Positions 26,074 to 35,233 of a DNA stretch of 64,000 nucleotides are shown here, in pieces. Both the position numbers and the translations under genes were made by a program. The stretch is from Chloroflexi bacterium HGW-Chloroflexi-3 (lineage in GTDB: Bacteria > Chloroflexota > Anaerolineae > Anaerolineales > Anaerolineaceae). The notes under the pieces are model-generated. The model saw only the letters and a program-made list of their open reading frames with translations. It had not been told where the DNA came from and ran no database searches. Numbering within the stretch: position 1 is the stretch's first letter; every line of letters begins with the position of its first letter. The DNA is taken from positions 62,001-126,000 of the forward strand of contig PHBX01000006.1 in NCBI GenBank assembly GCA_002842045.1. The letters run 5' to 3'.

Positions 26074-27864
26074 TTAATCTTCAATAATCACAGGTATGAA
26101 TTGGAATTTGTTTACGTCCACAAGACCTTTATCTGATAATCTCAATTCAGGAATTACAACAAGACCTAATAAGCTCAATTGCATATTAGGGTTATTCAAT
26201 ACACAACCACATTCCTTAAAACCTTTTAATACCGAAGATGCTTTATTGGAGACAATATTCGCATTTTGATTGGAAATTAATCCAGCAATGGGTAAAGCAA
26301 CTTCCCCAATTATTTCACCATCTTTGATCACAACCTGACCTCCACCAATTTCTACTAACCGATTGACAGCCAAAGCCATTTGTTTTTCATCGGTTCCAGT
26401 AACAATTAATTGGTGTGAATCATGTGATACGGTTGTTGCAATCGCACATTTCCCTCTGAACCCAAACCCGGAAACAAATCCATTGGATACCGAACCAGCT
26501 CTTGTGTGGCGCTCAACGACTGCTATTTTCGCAATATCCTGATCTGGATCAAGTGAAAGAAGTCCATCCTTTATTGGTAGAACCATTTTTAAATGCTTTG
26601 TCGGAGCCTGGTTTTCAATCACACCGATTACATTTACCTCTGTAGAAACCACTTTTGTTGTTTTAATTTGGAATACTTCAGGTGAAATTGGTGTCCTAAT
26701 ATGGACTGATTGGATAGCCCAATTCGGATATTCTATTTCAGGGAAGTCGATCAAATTACCGCCATACTTGGCAACAATCGACCCTTTGGCTATCACCACT
26801 TCTGGGTGAAAATCCTCAAGGTCAGAGACGAGAAGAATATCAGCATATCTTCCGGGGGCAATTTGACCGATTTCGGTTTCCAGACCAAAATAAGTTGCAG
26901 TGTTGATGGTCGCCATCTGGATTGCCAGCATGGGGTCAACACCCTGTTCTATTGTGTGGCGTACTACCCGATCCATATGTCCATCTTCAACCAGGGTAGC
27001 TGAGTGAGAATCATCTGTACATAAAATGAAGTTTCGAGGATCCAGGCCATGCTCGGTAATTGCTTTTACCTGTGCTTCAACGTCATGCCAGGCGGAACCA
27101 TAGCGCATCATTACTTTCATGCCCTGTCTTGCTCTGGCTATCGCATCAATGGTTCGAGTACCTTCATGGTCATCTTGCGCACCGCCAGCAACATATCCGG
27201 AAAAAGGTAAACCCAAATCCGGGGAGGCATAATGACCACCGATTACTTTGTCTGCCAATCTGGTGATTTCCATCTCAGCATGCAATTTTTCATCATTATT
27301 GCTTACACCAGGGAAATTCATCATCTCCCCTAACCCAATAATCCCATCCCATTTCATCGCTTCTGCAACATCATCAGGAGAAATGGACGCACCCGGGGTC
27401 TCAAACCCTGGTGCAGAAGGAACACACGAAGGGACCTGGACAAATACATGATTGGGTTGTTTTAATGCTTCATCCACCACCAGCCGCACACCTTTGAGTC
27501 CAAAGACATTGGCAATTTCATGGGGATCAACCATCATTGTGGTGGTACCTCTGGGAAGAACAGCACGCACAAATTCTGTTACTGTTAACATTCCGGATTC
27601 TACATGCATATGTCCATCAATTAATCCGGGAACAAGGTAATTCGATTCTGCATCTAAGACCTTTGTATTTAAACCAATACAATGGTCAGCATTTTCTCCC
27701 ACATAAGCTATTCTCTGACCGGAGATAGCAACATCAATATTCTCAATAATTTCGCCTGTTTGGACACAAACCCATCTTCCATTTTTTATAACAAGAGAAG
27801 CGGTTTTTCTTCCCATGGCAACATTAACAAGTTGCTTGCTATCCTTTTGCTTGAATGAATCCAT
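26074..27864 (-). CDS. ade: Adenine deaminase
   Basis: This is a metal-dependent amidohydrolase converting adenine to hypoxanthine and ammonia. The 596-residue protein contains GLIDGHMHVES near 83-93, GTTTMMVDPHEIANVFG near 109-125, CTDDSHSATLVEDGHMD near 288-304, and a C-terminal domain with VSHDSHQLIVTGT, the standard Ade layout. An AGAAAGG ribosome-binding site precedes the ATG. It lies 19 nt downstream of ssnA and 13 nt upstream of gntR. It brings adenine into the same hypoxanthine pool as Hpt and, presumably, a molybdenum hydroxylase encoded elsewhere. Confidence 0.95.
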   Translation of the reverse strand: MDSFKQKDSKQLVNVAMGRKTASLVIKNGRWVCVQTGEIIENIDVAISGQRIAYVGENADHCIGLNTKVLDAESNYLVPGLIDGHMHVESGMLTVTEFVRAVLPRGTTTMMVDPHEIANVFGLKGVRLVVDEALKQPNHVFVQVPSCVPSAPGFETPGASISPDDVAEAMKWDGIIGLGEMMNFPGVSNNDEKLHAEMEITRLADKVIGGHYASPDLGLPFSGYVAGGAQDDHEGTRTIDAIARARQGMKVMMRYGSAWHDVEAQVKAITEHGLDPRNFILCTDDSHSATLVEDGHMDRVVRHTIEQGVDPMLAIQMATINTATYFGLETEIGQIAPGRYADILLVSDLEDFHPEVVIAKGSIVAKYGGNLIDFPEIEYPNWAIQSVHIRTPISPEVFQIKTTKVVSTEVNVIGVIENQAPTKHLKMVLPIKDGLLSLDPDQDIAKIAVVERHTRAGSVSNGFVSGFGFRGKCAIATTVSHDSHQLIVTGTDEKQMALAVNRLVEIGGGQVVIKDGEIIGEVALPIAGLISNQNANIVSNKASSVLKGFKECGCVLNNPNMQLSLLGLVVIPELRLSDKGLVDVNKFQFIPVIIED

Positions 27865-27883
27865 AAATAGCCTTTCTTTTCGA

Positions 27884-29239
27884 TTACTCGGATAATAATC
27901 TGGATGCAGCTTTATTATGAGCAGAAATCAAGTTTGGTAAATCAATATTCACTAATTGTCGATCTTTCACTACAATTTTTCCATGAACAACATTAAGATC
28001 AACAATTCCGGGTTGGCAGAATACGATTGCAGCAACCGGATCATGCAAAGCTCCAGCATATTCAAGTCGATCCAGATTAATCGCAATCAAATCCGCACAA
28101 TTTCCAACCTCCAGTGTGCCAATATCCTTGCGTCCCAGGACGGCTGCTCCACCTCTTGTCGCTAATTCTATAGACTGACGGGCAGTGAACAACTTTTCAG
28201 ACCCATCACTGGACAATGAAGCACCCATCATTCCTGCTCTCAATCTGGCTAATAACATTGCCTGTCGAGCTTCAGCTAACAAATGAGACCCATCGTTACT
28301 TGCCGAACCATCAACTCCAAGGCCAACTTTCACGCCTGCCATCATATAATCCAGAATTGGAGCTGCTCCGGATCCCAGGCGCATATTAGAGCTAGGACAA
28401 TGTGCAACCCCACAACCTTCGTGTGCGTACACCTGAATTTCTTGCTGGTTAATATGAACAGAGTGGGCAAACCAGACGTCATTCCCTACCCAATTTAGTG
28501 ATTGCATATATCCCAAAGGTCTGTAACCAAATTTCTCGAGACAGAAGACTTCTTCATCCTGCGTTTCAGCCAGATGTGTGTGCAATTGTACGCCGTACTC
28601 CCTGGCTAATTTTGCAGATTGGATCATCAACTCGCCAGTAACACTAAATGGTGAGCAAGGAGCCAACACGATTTGAACCATCGATCCTGGTTTGGAATCG
28701 TGGAATCTTTGAATCAGTCTTTGAGAATCTTTTAATATAAATTCTTCAGTATCCACAACAGTATCCGGTGGTAAACCACCTTTACTCTCACCCAGACTCA
28801 TGGAACCACGTGATGCGTGCAACCGCAACCCTACTTCGGATGCAGCATCAATTTCATCATCAAGTTTCGATCCATTTGGAAAGAGATATAAATGATCTGA
28901 TGCTGTGGTACAGCCTGAAAGTGCTAATTCTGCCAAAGCGGTTTGAGTGGAAATACGAATATCATCAGGAGTCATTTTGGCCCAGATTGGATAAAGTGTC
29001 TTTAACCAATTAAATAAATTCACATCCTGGGCTGCAGGTACAGCTCTTGTTAATGTTTGATAAAAATGATGGTGCGTGTTGATTAAACCTGGTAGAACGA
29101 TATGTCCGGTCAAATCCAATACTTCATCCGCAGTTTCTGGTAAATCTGCCGAAGAACCAATCTGCTCAATGAATCCATTGCGAGCAAAAAGGCCACCATC
29201 ACGAATCTCGCGGCGGTGGCCATCCATAGTCACAAGCAA
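27884..29239 (-). CDS. ssnA: SsnA/AtzB-like amidohydrolase, probable guanine or 8-oxoguanine deaminase
   Basis: This is a zinc amidohydrolase of the TrzA/AtzB/SsnA group. The 451 residues include GLINTHHHFYQTLTRAVP near 53-70 (metal HxH), a QLHTHLAETQDEE segment near 205-217, VWFAHSVHIN near 240 and GVDGSASND near 290. SsnA families co-occur with selenium-dependent purine catabolism. It is the first gene of ssnA-ade-gntR-ygeY-ygeW-arcC. The start is unclear: TTG at 29239 is used here. In-frame codons upstream to a CTG at 29263 would read like the family N-terminus, but they lie at or before the predicted transcription start. Deamination of guanine to xanthine is the likely role; substrate specificity is inferred. 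Confidence 0.85.
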   Translation of the reverse strand: MLVTMDGHRREIRDGGLFARNGFIEQIGSSADLPETADEVLDLTGHIVLPGLINTHHHFYQTLTRAVPAAQDVNLFNWLKTLYPIWAKMTPDDIRISTQTALAELALSGCTTASDHLYLFPNGSKLDDEIDAASEVGLRLHASRGSMSLGESKGGLPPDTVVDTEEFILKDSQRLIQRFHDSKPGSMVQIVLAPCSPFSVTGELMIQSAKLAREYGVQLHTHLAETQDEEVFCLEKFGYRPLGYMQSLNWVGNDVWFAHSVHINQQEIQVYAHEGCGVAHCPSSNMRLGSGAAPILDYMMAGVKVGLGVDGSASNDGSHLLAEARQAMLLARLRAGMMGASLSSDGSEKLFTARQSIELATRGGAAVLGRKDIGTLEVGNCADLIAINLDRLEYAGALHDPVAAIVFCQPGIVDLNVVHGKIVVKDRQLVNIDLPNLISAHNKAASRLLSE

Positions 29240-29263
29240 AGTTACATTCTTACAACCATCCAG

Positions 29264-29303
29264 AGTTTAGCAAGAATTCAAATAAAAGTCAATTGTCTGA
29301 CAA
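29264..29303 (-). promoter_or_regulatory. ssnA operon promoter with abutting TTGTCTGACAA palindrome
   Basis: On the minus strand the palindrome ATTGTCAGACAAT (core 29293-29303) touches a -35 box TTGACT (29287-29292). That is followed after exactly 17 nt by TAAACT (29264-29269). The palindrome fits the GntR operator pattern TNGTNNNACNA and is placed to block RNA polymerase. Transcription would start near 29257, leaving a short leader before the TTG start. Confidence 0.7.
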
Positions 29304-29313
29304 TACCAATTTC

Positions 29314-30195
29314 TTATTTTAAATCAGCAATTTCCGCAGCCCTTAATGTATTTTTCATTAACATGGCAATTGTCATAGGTCCAACACCACCGGGTACCGG
29401 GGTAATCACACCAGCTACCTCTGAAACTTCATCATAAGCTACATCACCAACCAATTTATAACCTCGTTTTGCGGTCGGATCATCAACTCGATTCACCCCA
29501 ACATCAATGACAACCGCACCCGGTTTTACCCATTCTTTCTTAACCATTTCAGCACGTCCAACTGCAGCAACCAAAATATCGGCCTGACGAACAACATTCG
29601 GTAAATCTTTGGTTCTGGAGTGGCAAATCGTTACTGTTGCATTTGCTCTTACTAATAATAATGCAACTGGCATACCAACAATGTTTGACCGTCCAAGAAC
29701 GACTGCATTTTGACCTTCAATCTTTGGAACAACCTGTTCAATCAGATACATTGTTCCGGCTGGAGTACATGGGATGAAAAGCGGATCACGACCTTTCTGA
29801 GCTAATCGGCCAATATTTAATGGATGAAAACCATCCACATCTTTCTCAATACTGATCATATTTAGTACACGTTCTTCATCCAACCCGGAAGGCAACGGTA
29901 GTTGAACGAGAATACCATGAACAGTTGGATCATCATTCAATTGCTTTACCAGGTCTTCAACTTCCTGTTGTGTGGCATCCGCTGGTAAAACATGACCAAA
30001 TGAATTAATTCCGGCTTCCTGACAGGCTTTGTGTTTTGAACGCACGTATACCTGTGAAGCAGGATTTTCCCCAACTAAAACAGTTGCCAATCCAGGTACC
30101 ATTTTCCCATCAGCAACCCGTTTCTCAACTTGTTCTTTTACTTCCAATCTTACATTTTCTGCGATTGTTTTTCCATCCAATATAGTTGCAGTCAT
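29314..30195 (-). CDS. folD: Bifunctional methylenetetrahydrofolate dehydrogenase / cyclohydrolase
   Basis: The enzyme interconverts 5,10-methylene-, methenyl- and 10-formyl-THF. The 293-residue protein has VGENPASQVYVRSKHKACQEAGI near 42-64 including the catalytic lysine (YVRSK), QLPLPSGLDEERVL near 94-107, KDVDGFHPLNIGRL near 114-127 and VVLGRSNIVGMPVA near 162-175. The chosen start MTATILDG has a perfect GGAGG site; the frame extends five codons further upstream without one. A perfect TATAAT (30233-30238) lies upstream. It sits next to the purine operon and would process one-carbon units released from purine carbons via FtcD. That link is inferred. Confidence 0.96.
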   Translation of the reverse strand: MTATILDGKTIAENVRLEVKEQVEKRVADGKMVPGLATVLVGENPASQVYVRSKHKACQEAGINSFGHVLPADATQQEVEDLVKQLNDDPTVHGILVQLPLPSGLDEERVLNMISIEKDVDGFHPLNIGRLAQKGRDPLFIPCTPAGTMYLIEQVVPKIEGQNAVVLGRSNIVGMPVALLLVRANATVTICHSRTKDLPNVVRQADILVAAVGRAEMVKKEWVKPGAVVIDVGVNRVDDPTAKRGYKLVGDVAYDEVSEVAGVITPVPGGVGPMTIAMLMKNTLRAAEIADLK

Positions 30196-30257
30196 TCGAT
30201 TAACCTCCAAAAAGTTTTTTCCAACTGTGTAAATTATACATAGGAAATATTAAATTA

Positions 30258-30292
30258 ACCAATCCAACCTGATATTTTTTGGATGGATTGGT
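30258..30292 (-). terminator. Terminator after uvrA
   Basis: A 9-bp perfect stem (ACCAATCCA / TGGATTGGT), extended by two G-C pairs past one mismatch, lies about 26 nt past the uvrA stop. The minus-strand 3' side is T-rich (TTAATTTAAT). It separates uvrA from folD. Confidence 0.6.
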
Positions 30293-30317
30293 AAACTTGA
30301 AATTTCCAAGATTTTAA

Positions 30318-33230
30318 TTAATCGCAACATGGAACTGGTTTTCCATCAGGATGATGTTCCCGTAGATATTTATCCAGGAACATTCCTGTATAAGAATCAC
30401 TGATTTTGCAAATCTCTTCTGGCGTCCCACTGGCAAGTAATAAACCACCTCGATCACCACCTTCAGGTCCCAAATCAATGATATGATCAGCAATTTTGAT
30501 GATATCGAGATTATGTTCAATGATTAATACCGTATTTCCAGCATCAACCAGGCGCTGGAGAACTTCAATTAATTTATGAACATCTGCTGCATGTAAACCA
30601 ACGGATGGTTCGTCCAAAACGTAAAGGGTTTTACCAGTCGATTTTCTGGAAAGTTCTTTTGCCAATTTCACTCGTTGCGCTTCACCTCCTGAAAGGGTTG
30701 GCGCAGGTTGGCCAATTCTCACATAACCGAGCCCCACATCGGATAATGTTTGTAATTTATTAACTATCGATGGAAATGCTGCGAATAATTCCAATCCCCC
30801 CTCTACAGTTGTATCCAGAACATCTGCAATACTATTGCTTTTGAATTTTACCTGTAAAGTCTCTCGATTGAAACGTTGTCCGTGACAGACATCACAAGGA
30901 ACATAGACATCAGGCAGGAATTGCATTTCTATCCTTAATTGTCCCTGACCCTGACAGGCTTCACAACGGCCACCATGAACATTGAATGAAAATCGACCAA
31001 TCTTGTATCCACGCATCTTGCTTTCCGGTAATTCTGCAAATAATTGCCTGACTTCATCAAATAAACTGGTATAAGTACCAGGATTAGATCGAGGGGTTCT
31101 ACCGATAGGTGATTGATCTATATTAATAATTTTATCGATAAATTCTATACCTTCAATTCTGTCAAACGATCCTGGTTGCGTACGAGCACCCATTATTTCT
31201 TTAGCGAGTGCATGGTAAAGAATATCAACCATTAAAGTTGACTTCCCTGACCCCGACACACCAGTGATGCAAACCAACTTACCTAATGGAATCTTTACAT
31301 CCAGATTTTTGAGATTATTCTCGCGAGCTCCACGAATAGTAATCATTTGACCATTGCCTTTACGGCGAAACGAAGGTAACGGCACCTGCTTTTTACCTGA
31401 TAAATAAGCTCCTGTGAGAGAATTCTTTGATTTTAAAATATCTTTTATCGTTCCTTCTGCAACAACCTCACCACCATGTTCCCCTGCACCAGGACCCAGG
31501 TCAACAATCCAATCCGCAGTTCGAATGGTATCATCGTCATGTTCCACAACTAACACAGTGTTACCTAAGTCTCGAAGACTCTCAAGTGTATTCAATAAGC
31601 GACTGTTATCCCTGGGGTGTAACCCAATCGAAGGTTCGTCCAATACATATAAAACCCCCATAAGTCTTGAGCCTATTTGTGTTGCCAGACGAATTCGCTG
31701 AGCTTCACCGCCAGAAAGAGTCACAGCGGATCTTCCTAATGTAAGGTAATCCAGACCTACATCTACCAAAAAGCCTAAACGAGATTGAATTTCTTTTAAG
31801 ATTCTGGATGAAATGATCTGGTCTTTATTCGAAAGTGGTGATAGATCCCCGGATAAATAATTCACCCAATCCAATAATTTTAAGATATGCCAATCTGTTA
31901 CTTCCAAAATGTTTTTATCATCAATGGTGATTGCTAACGCTTCTTTTCTTAATCGAGCTCCCTTGCAGGTTGGGCAAGGGCGATCTCCCATCCAGCTGCC
32001 AATTTTCTCTCGTATGTAGTTGGAATTCGTTTCTTTGAATCTTCTCTGCAGGTTATTAATAATTCCTTCGAAAGGAGCCTGGTAACTGACCGAACGTTCG
32101 TTTTTTCCTACCATATTTATTGTAAACAAATCACCATTAGTTCCATATAAAATAAGTTGCAACTGTTCCGGAGTATAAGTCTTAACTGGAATATTTAATT
32201 TAATTCCATAAGCATCAGCCATCGCTTTCAACATGGCCCAATAGTATCCCCCTTGATCCTTGGGTTTGGACCATTCCAAAGCAATGATTGCTCCTTCTTC
32301 GAGCGTAAGATTTTTATCAGGAATTAATAAATCTGGGTCGATCTCCATTTTCGTTCCCAATCCCTGACAATCCTGACAGGCTCCATGGGGTGTATTAAAT
32401 GAAAAAGTTCGTGGTTCAATTTCAGGTATGGTGCTGCCGTGTTCCGGACAGGCTAATTGTTCAGAATAATGATAGTCTTCATTGGGATCGGTTGTTGTAT
32501 CTTGAATCGTGATATGTCCTTCGCCAACTTTGAGGGCGGTTTCCACCGAATCGGTCAATCGGGTTAATGCTGATTGTTTGTCTTCCTCGGATTCATAATT
32601 TCCAATTACCAATCGATCAACAACTGCTTCAATCGTGTGAATTTTATAGCGATCCATTTTGATATCATCATCCAGATTATAGACAACGCCATCCACCCGC
32701 ACCCGAACAAAACCTGCTTTCTGGATCTCTTCTAAAACTGCCTGGTAAGTTCCTTTCCGGCCTCGAACAATAGGTGCCAGAATGATCAACCTGGATCCTT
32801 CAGGTAATCTCAAAATTGCATCCACAATTTCCTGCGCACTTTGACGGGAAACTTCTCGTCCACAAACATGACAATGCGGAACACCTATGCGTGCAAATAA
32901 CAATCTTAAGTAATCATATGTTTCTGTTACGGTTCCAACAGTGGATCTTGGATTTCGTGAGGTAGCTTTTTGATCAATTGATACAGCTGGCGATAATCCT
33001 TCGATTGCATCTACATCGGGTTTATCCATCTGTCCTAAAAATTGACGTGCATATGCTGATAAAGACTCCACATATCTTCTCTGCCCTTCAGCAAAAATCG
33101 TGTCAAAAGCTAATGAACTCTTTCCAGAACCGGATAAACCAGTGATGACAACTAATTTATCTCTTGGGATTTCAACAGTAATATTTTTTAAATTGTGCTC
33201 GCGGGCACCTATAACACGTATTGAATTCAT
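30318..33230 (-). CDS. uvrA: UvrABC excision nuclease subunit A
   Basis: This is the DNA damage-recognition ATPase of nucleotide excision repair. The predicted 970 residues contain two ABC ATPase modules: Walker [26 protein letters not shown] near 31-55 and [15 protein letters not shown] in the second half. Zinc-finger cysteines include [15 protein letters not shown] and [22 protein letters not shown], and signatures [12 protein letters not shown] and [12 protein letters not shown] are present. The start at [14 protein letters not shown] matches the family and has a CAGG site; the frame extends 25 codons upstream without support. A TATAAT lies at 33264-33269. It is transcribed alone, divergent from the MFS gene. 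Confidence 0.97.
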   Translation of the reverse strand: MNSIRVIGAREHNLKNITVEIPRDKLVVITGLSGSGKSSLAFDTIFAEGQRRYVESLSAYARQFLGQMDKPDVDAIEGLSPAVSIDQKATSRNPRSTVGTVTETYDYLRLLFARIGVPHCHVCGREVSRQSAQEIVDAILRLPEGSRLIILAPIVRGRKGTYQAVLEEIQKAGFVRVRVDGVVYNLDDDIKMDRYKIHTIEAVVDRLVIGNYESEEDKQSALTRLTDSVETALKVGEGHITIQDTTTDPNEDYHYSEQLACPEHGSTIPEIEPRTFSFNTPHGACQDCQGLGTKMEIDPDLLIPDKNLTLEEGAIIALEWSKPKDQGGYYWAMLKAMADAYGIKLNIPVKTYTPEQLQLILYGTNGDLFTINMVGKNERSVSYQAPFEGIINNLQRRFKETNSNYIREKIGSWMGDRPCPTCKGARLRKEALAITIDDKNILEVTDWHILKLLDWVNYLSGDLSPLSNKDQIISSRILKEIQSRLGFLVDVGLDYLTLGRSAVTLSGGEAQRIRLATQIGSRLMGVLYVLDEPSIGLHPRDNSRLLNTLESLRDLGNTVLVVEHDDDTIRTADWIVDLGPGAGEHGGEVVAEGTIKDILKSKNSLTGAYLSGKKQVPLPSFRRKGNGQMITIRGARENNLKNLDVKIPLGKLVCITGVSGSGKSTLMVDILYHALAKEIMGARTQPGSFDRIEGIEFIDKIINIDQSPIGRTPRSNPGTYTSLFDEVRQLFAELPESKMRGYKIGRFSFNVHGGRCEACQGQGQLRIEMQFLPDVYVPCDVCHGQRFNRETLQVKFKSNSIADVLDTTVEGGLELFAAFPSIVNKLQTLSDVGLGYVRIGQPAPTLSGGEAQRVKLAKELSRKSTGKTLYVLDEPSVGLHAADVHKLIEVLQRLVDAGNTVLIIEHNLDIIKIADHIIDLGPEGGDRGGLLLASGTPEEICKISDSYTGMFLDKYLREHHPDGKPVPCCD

Positions 33231-33263
33231 AAAAAACCTGACCTGACCAAAAATATTGCTAAT

Positions 33264-33269
33264 ATTATA
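33264..33269 (-). promoter_or_regulatory. Probable -10 box of uvrA
   Basis: A perfect TATAAT on the minus strand lies 34 nt upstream of the uvrA start. The -35 region is a poor match. No LexA-type box is obvious. Confidence 0.45.
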
Positions 33270-33476
33270 GCACAAATGTTTTATTTTAAATGTTTTTACA
33301 GCCAACTGGTAATTATATCAATCATTCAGCGATCTCATTGAATGTAGTAAATAGATGTGTCCTTCAAGATGAGTTTTACTCTAAACTTAATATTTTTTTT
33401 CTCATCAAATTTCATTAATAATCGAAAGGAATCACTTGTATAATCATTTTTATTTGCAGGTATAAGGATGTGAATC

Positions 33477-34778
33477 ATGGATGTAATTGAACACAAACGA
33501 GCGATACGGGCATGGACTATGTATGATTGGGCGAATTCTACATTCGCCACCACAATTGCAGCTGCTGTTTTACCGGTTTATTACTCAACAGTAGCATCAA
33601 AAAATCTTCAACCCCACGAAGCCACTTCAAACTGGGCTTTCACCACTACGATTGCATTAATTTTAGTAGCGCTTTTAGGTCCAATTCTGGGGGCAATGGC
33701 TGATTTTTCCGGTGCAAAAAAACGCTTTATGAGCATTTTTGTTGTTGTCGGTGTGACAGGAACAGCACTTCTGTATCTGGTAAAGAGTGGAGATTGGTTC
33801 ATGGCATCCGTATTTTATATTATAGGATCCATTGGATTCGCCGGTGCGAACGTTTTCTATGACTCACTTCTCCCGCATGTTGCACATGAAGATGAAATCG
33901 ATCAGGTGTCCTCACGTGGGTATGCCATGGGATATGCAGGTGGTGGAATTTTATTGTCGATCAACCTGGTTATGATTATGTTTTCTCCAGATCACCTGAC
34001 TGAATTAATGACTCGATTATCCTTTTTGACTGTATCGATCTGGTGGTTGGTTTTCACCATTCCACTGTGGCGAAACGTAAAAGAACCTCCACGTCGTATT
34101 TTGGCCTCGGAAATAGGGTTTAATCCTATAAAAGCCAGTTTCAGTCGTTTATCTAATACATTCAAAGAAATTAAAAAATATAAAGAATTAACCAAGTTCA
34201 TCGTTGCATTCTGGTTGTACAACAATGGTATCGGAACCATTATTTTCATGGCAACCATTTATGGTACCGAATTGGGTTTTTCATCTACAACAACCATTGG
34301 CACATTATTAATGGTTCAGTTTGTGGCTATTCCTTTCGCATTTCTATTTGGCTGGTTAGCAAAAAAGATTGGAACAAAACGATCGATTCTCCTCAGCCTA
34401 TTGGTTTATACATTAATTGCTATTGGAGGGTATTTCTTGTATAAAGAGATACATTTCTGGTTATTAGGTTTTGCTGTGGCAACTGTACAGGGAGGAAGCC
34501 AGGCGCTCAGTCGATCATTATTTGGTCGTATGATGCCAAAATCAAAATCTGCAGAGTTCTATAGCTTTTTCAGCGTCAGTGAGAAAATTGCTGGTACTGT
34601 CGGCCCATTATTGTTTGGTGTAGTCAGTCGCCTGATGGGCGGAAGTCGTTTGAGCATTGTTTCTTTGATTATCTTTTTCTCCCTTGGCGGATTGTTATTG
34701 TGGCGAGTCAAAGAAAAAGATGGAATAGCAATTGCAGATGCAGAAGAGAAAATTCTGATCGCGAATAATATTATGTAA
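33477..34778 (+). CDS. MFS transporter of the UMF1/Atg22-like family
   Basis: The 433-residue integral membrane protein has about 12 hydrophobic segments. The N-terminus RAWTMYDWANSTFATTIAAAVLPVYYS is the hallmark of bacterial Atg22/UMF1-like MFS proteins. GGSQALSRSLFGRMMPKSKSAEFYSFFS near 340-367 is also typical of that group. Substrate is unknown; some members are annotated as effluxers of amino acids or metabolites. An AAGGATG ribosome-binding site precedes the ATG, and a TATAAT-like box lies about 35 nt upstream. It is monocistronic and ends in a terminator shared with the convergent mce gene. Confidence 0.85.
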   Translation: MDVIEHKRAIRAWTMYDWANSTFATTIAAAVLPVYYSTVASKNLQPHEATSNWAFTTTIALILVALLGPILGAMADFSGAKKRFMSIFVVVGVTGTALLYLVKSGDWFMASVFYIIGSIGFAGANVFYDSLLPHVAHEDEIDQVSSRGYAMGYAGGGILLSINLVMIMFSPDHLTELMTRLSFLTVSIWWLVFTIPLWRNVKEPPRRILASEIGFNPIKASFSRLSNTFKEIKKYKELTKFIVAFWLYNNGIGTIIFMATIYGTELGFSSTTTIGTLLMVQFVAIPFAFLFGWLAKKIGTKRSILLSLLVYTLIAIGGYFLYKEIHFWLLGFAVATVQGGSQALSRSLFGRMMPKSKSAEFYSFFSVSEKIAGTVGPLLFGVVSRLMGGSRLSIVSLIIFFSLGGLLLWRVKEKDGIAIADAEEKILIANNIM

Positions 34779-34786
34779 AATCTCGT

Positions 34787-34815
34787 CGATGGGAGTTTTT
34801 CTCCCATCGTATCAT
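34787..34815. terminator. Terminator between convergent MFS and mce genes
   Basis: A 9-bp perfect stem (CGATGGGAG / CTCCCATCG) with a TTTTT loop lies about 9 nt past the plus-strand stop and about 10 nt from the minus-strand stop. Flanking T- and A-rich sequences suggest use in both directions. Confidence 0.75.
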
Positions 34816-34817
34816 TT

Positions 34818-35222
34818 TTATAAAACTTCGTACAATTCCACTAACACCCCGTTGGTGCTTTTTGGATGGATAAAAGCCATCTTCCTGCCAGGCAATTCCA
34901 ACGCCACCTCATTAATTAATCGTATGCCTTTTTCCTTCAACTGGGTTAGCATCTCGTCAATGTTATCCACCTCAAAACATAGATGATGCATTCCACCACC
35001 ACGTTCTTCAATAAATTTTGCCACACCCGTATCCGGGCTGGTAGGTTTTACCAACTCAACCTCACTATCTCCAACGGGAATAAAAACAACTTCAGATTTT
35101 TGACTGGGAACATTCTCAATATGATCAACCTGAAGGCCCATCGCGTCCCGCCAAAATTTTAGAGATTCCTCCACATTCTTAACGGCTATTGCAATGTGAT
35201 TGATTTTTTTGATTTTAGCCAT
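34818..35222 (-). CDS. mce: Methylmalonyl-CoA epimerase
   Basis: This VOC-fold metalloenzyme interconverts (R)- and (S)-methylmalonyl-CoA. The 134-residue protein has metal ligands in NHIAIAV (His at about 9), GMHHLCFEV (near 76) and VLVELYE near the C-terminus, all matching the family. An AAAGG site precedes the ATG. It is 11 nt downstream of the mutase large subunit, so the two form a propionyl-CoA/succinyl-CoA interconversion operon. Direction of flux (propionate formation or use) cannot be read. Confidence 0.95.
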   Translation of the reverse strand: MAKIKKINHIAIAVKNVEESLKFWRDAMGLQVDHIENVPSQKSEVVFIPVGDSEVELVKPTSPDTGVAKFIEERGGGMHHLCFEVDNIDEMLTQLKEKGIRLINEVALELPGRKMAFIHPKSTNGVLVELYEVL

Positions 35223-35233
35223 TTCAATCCTTT

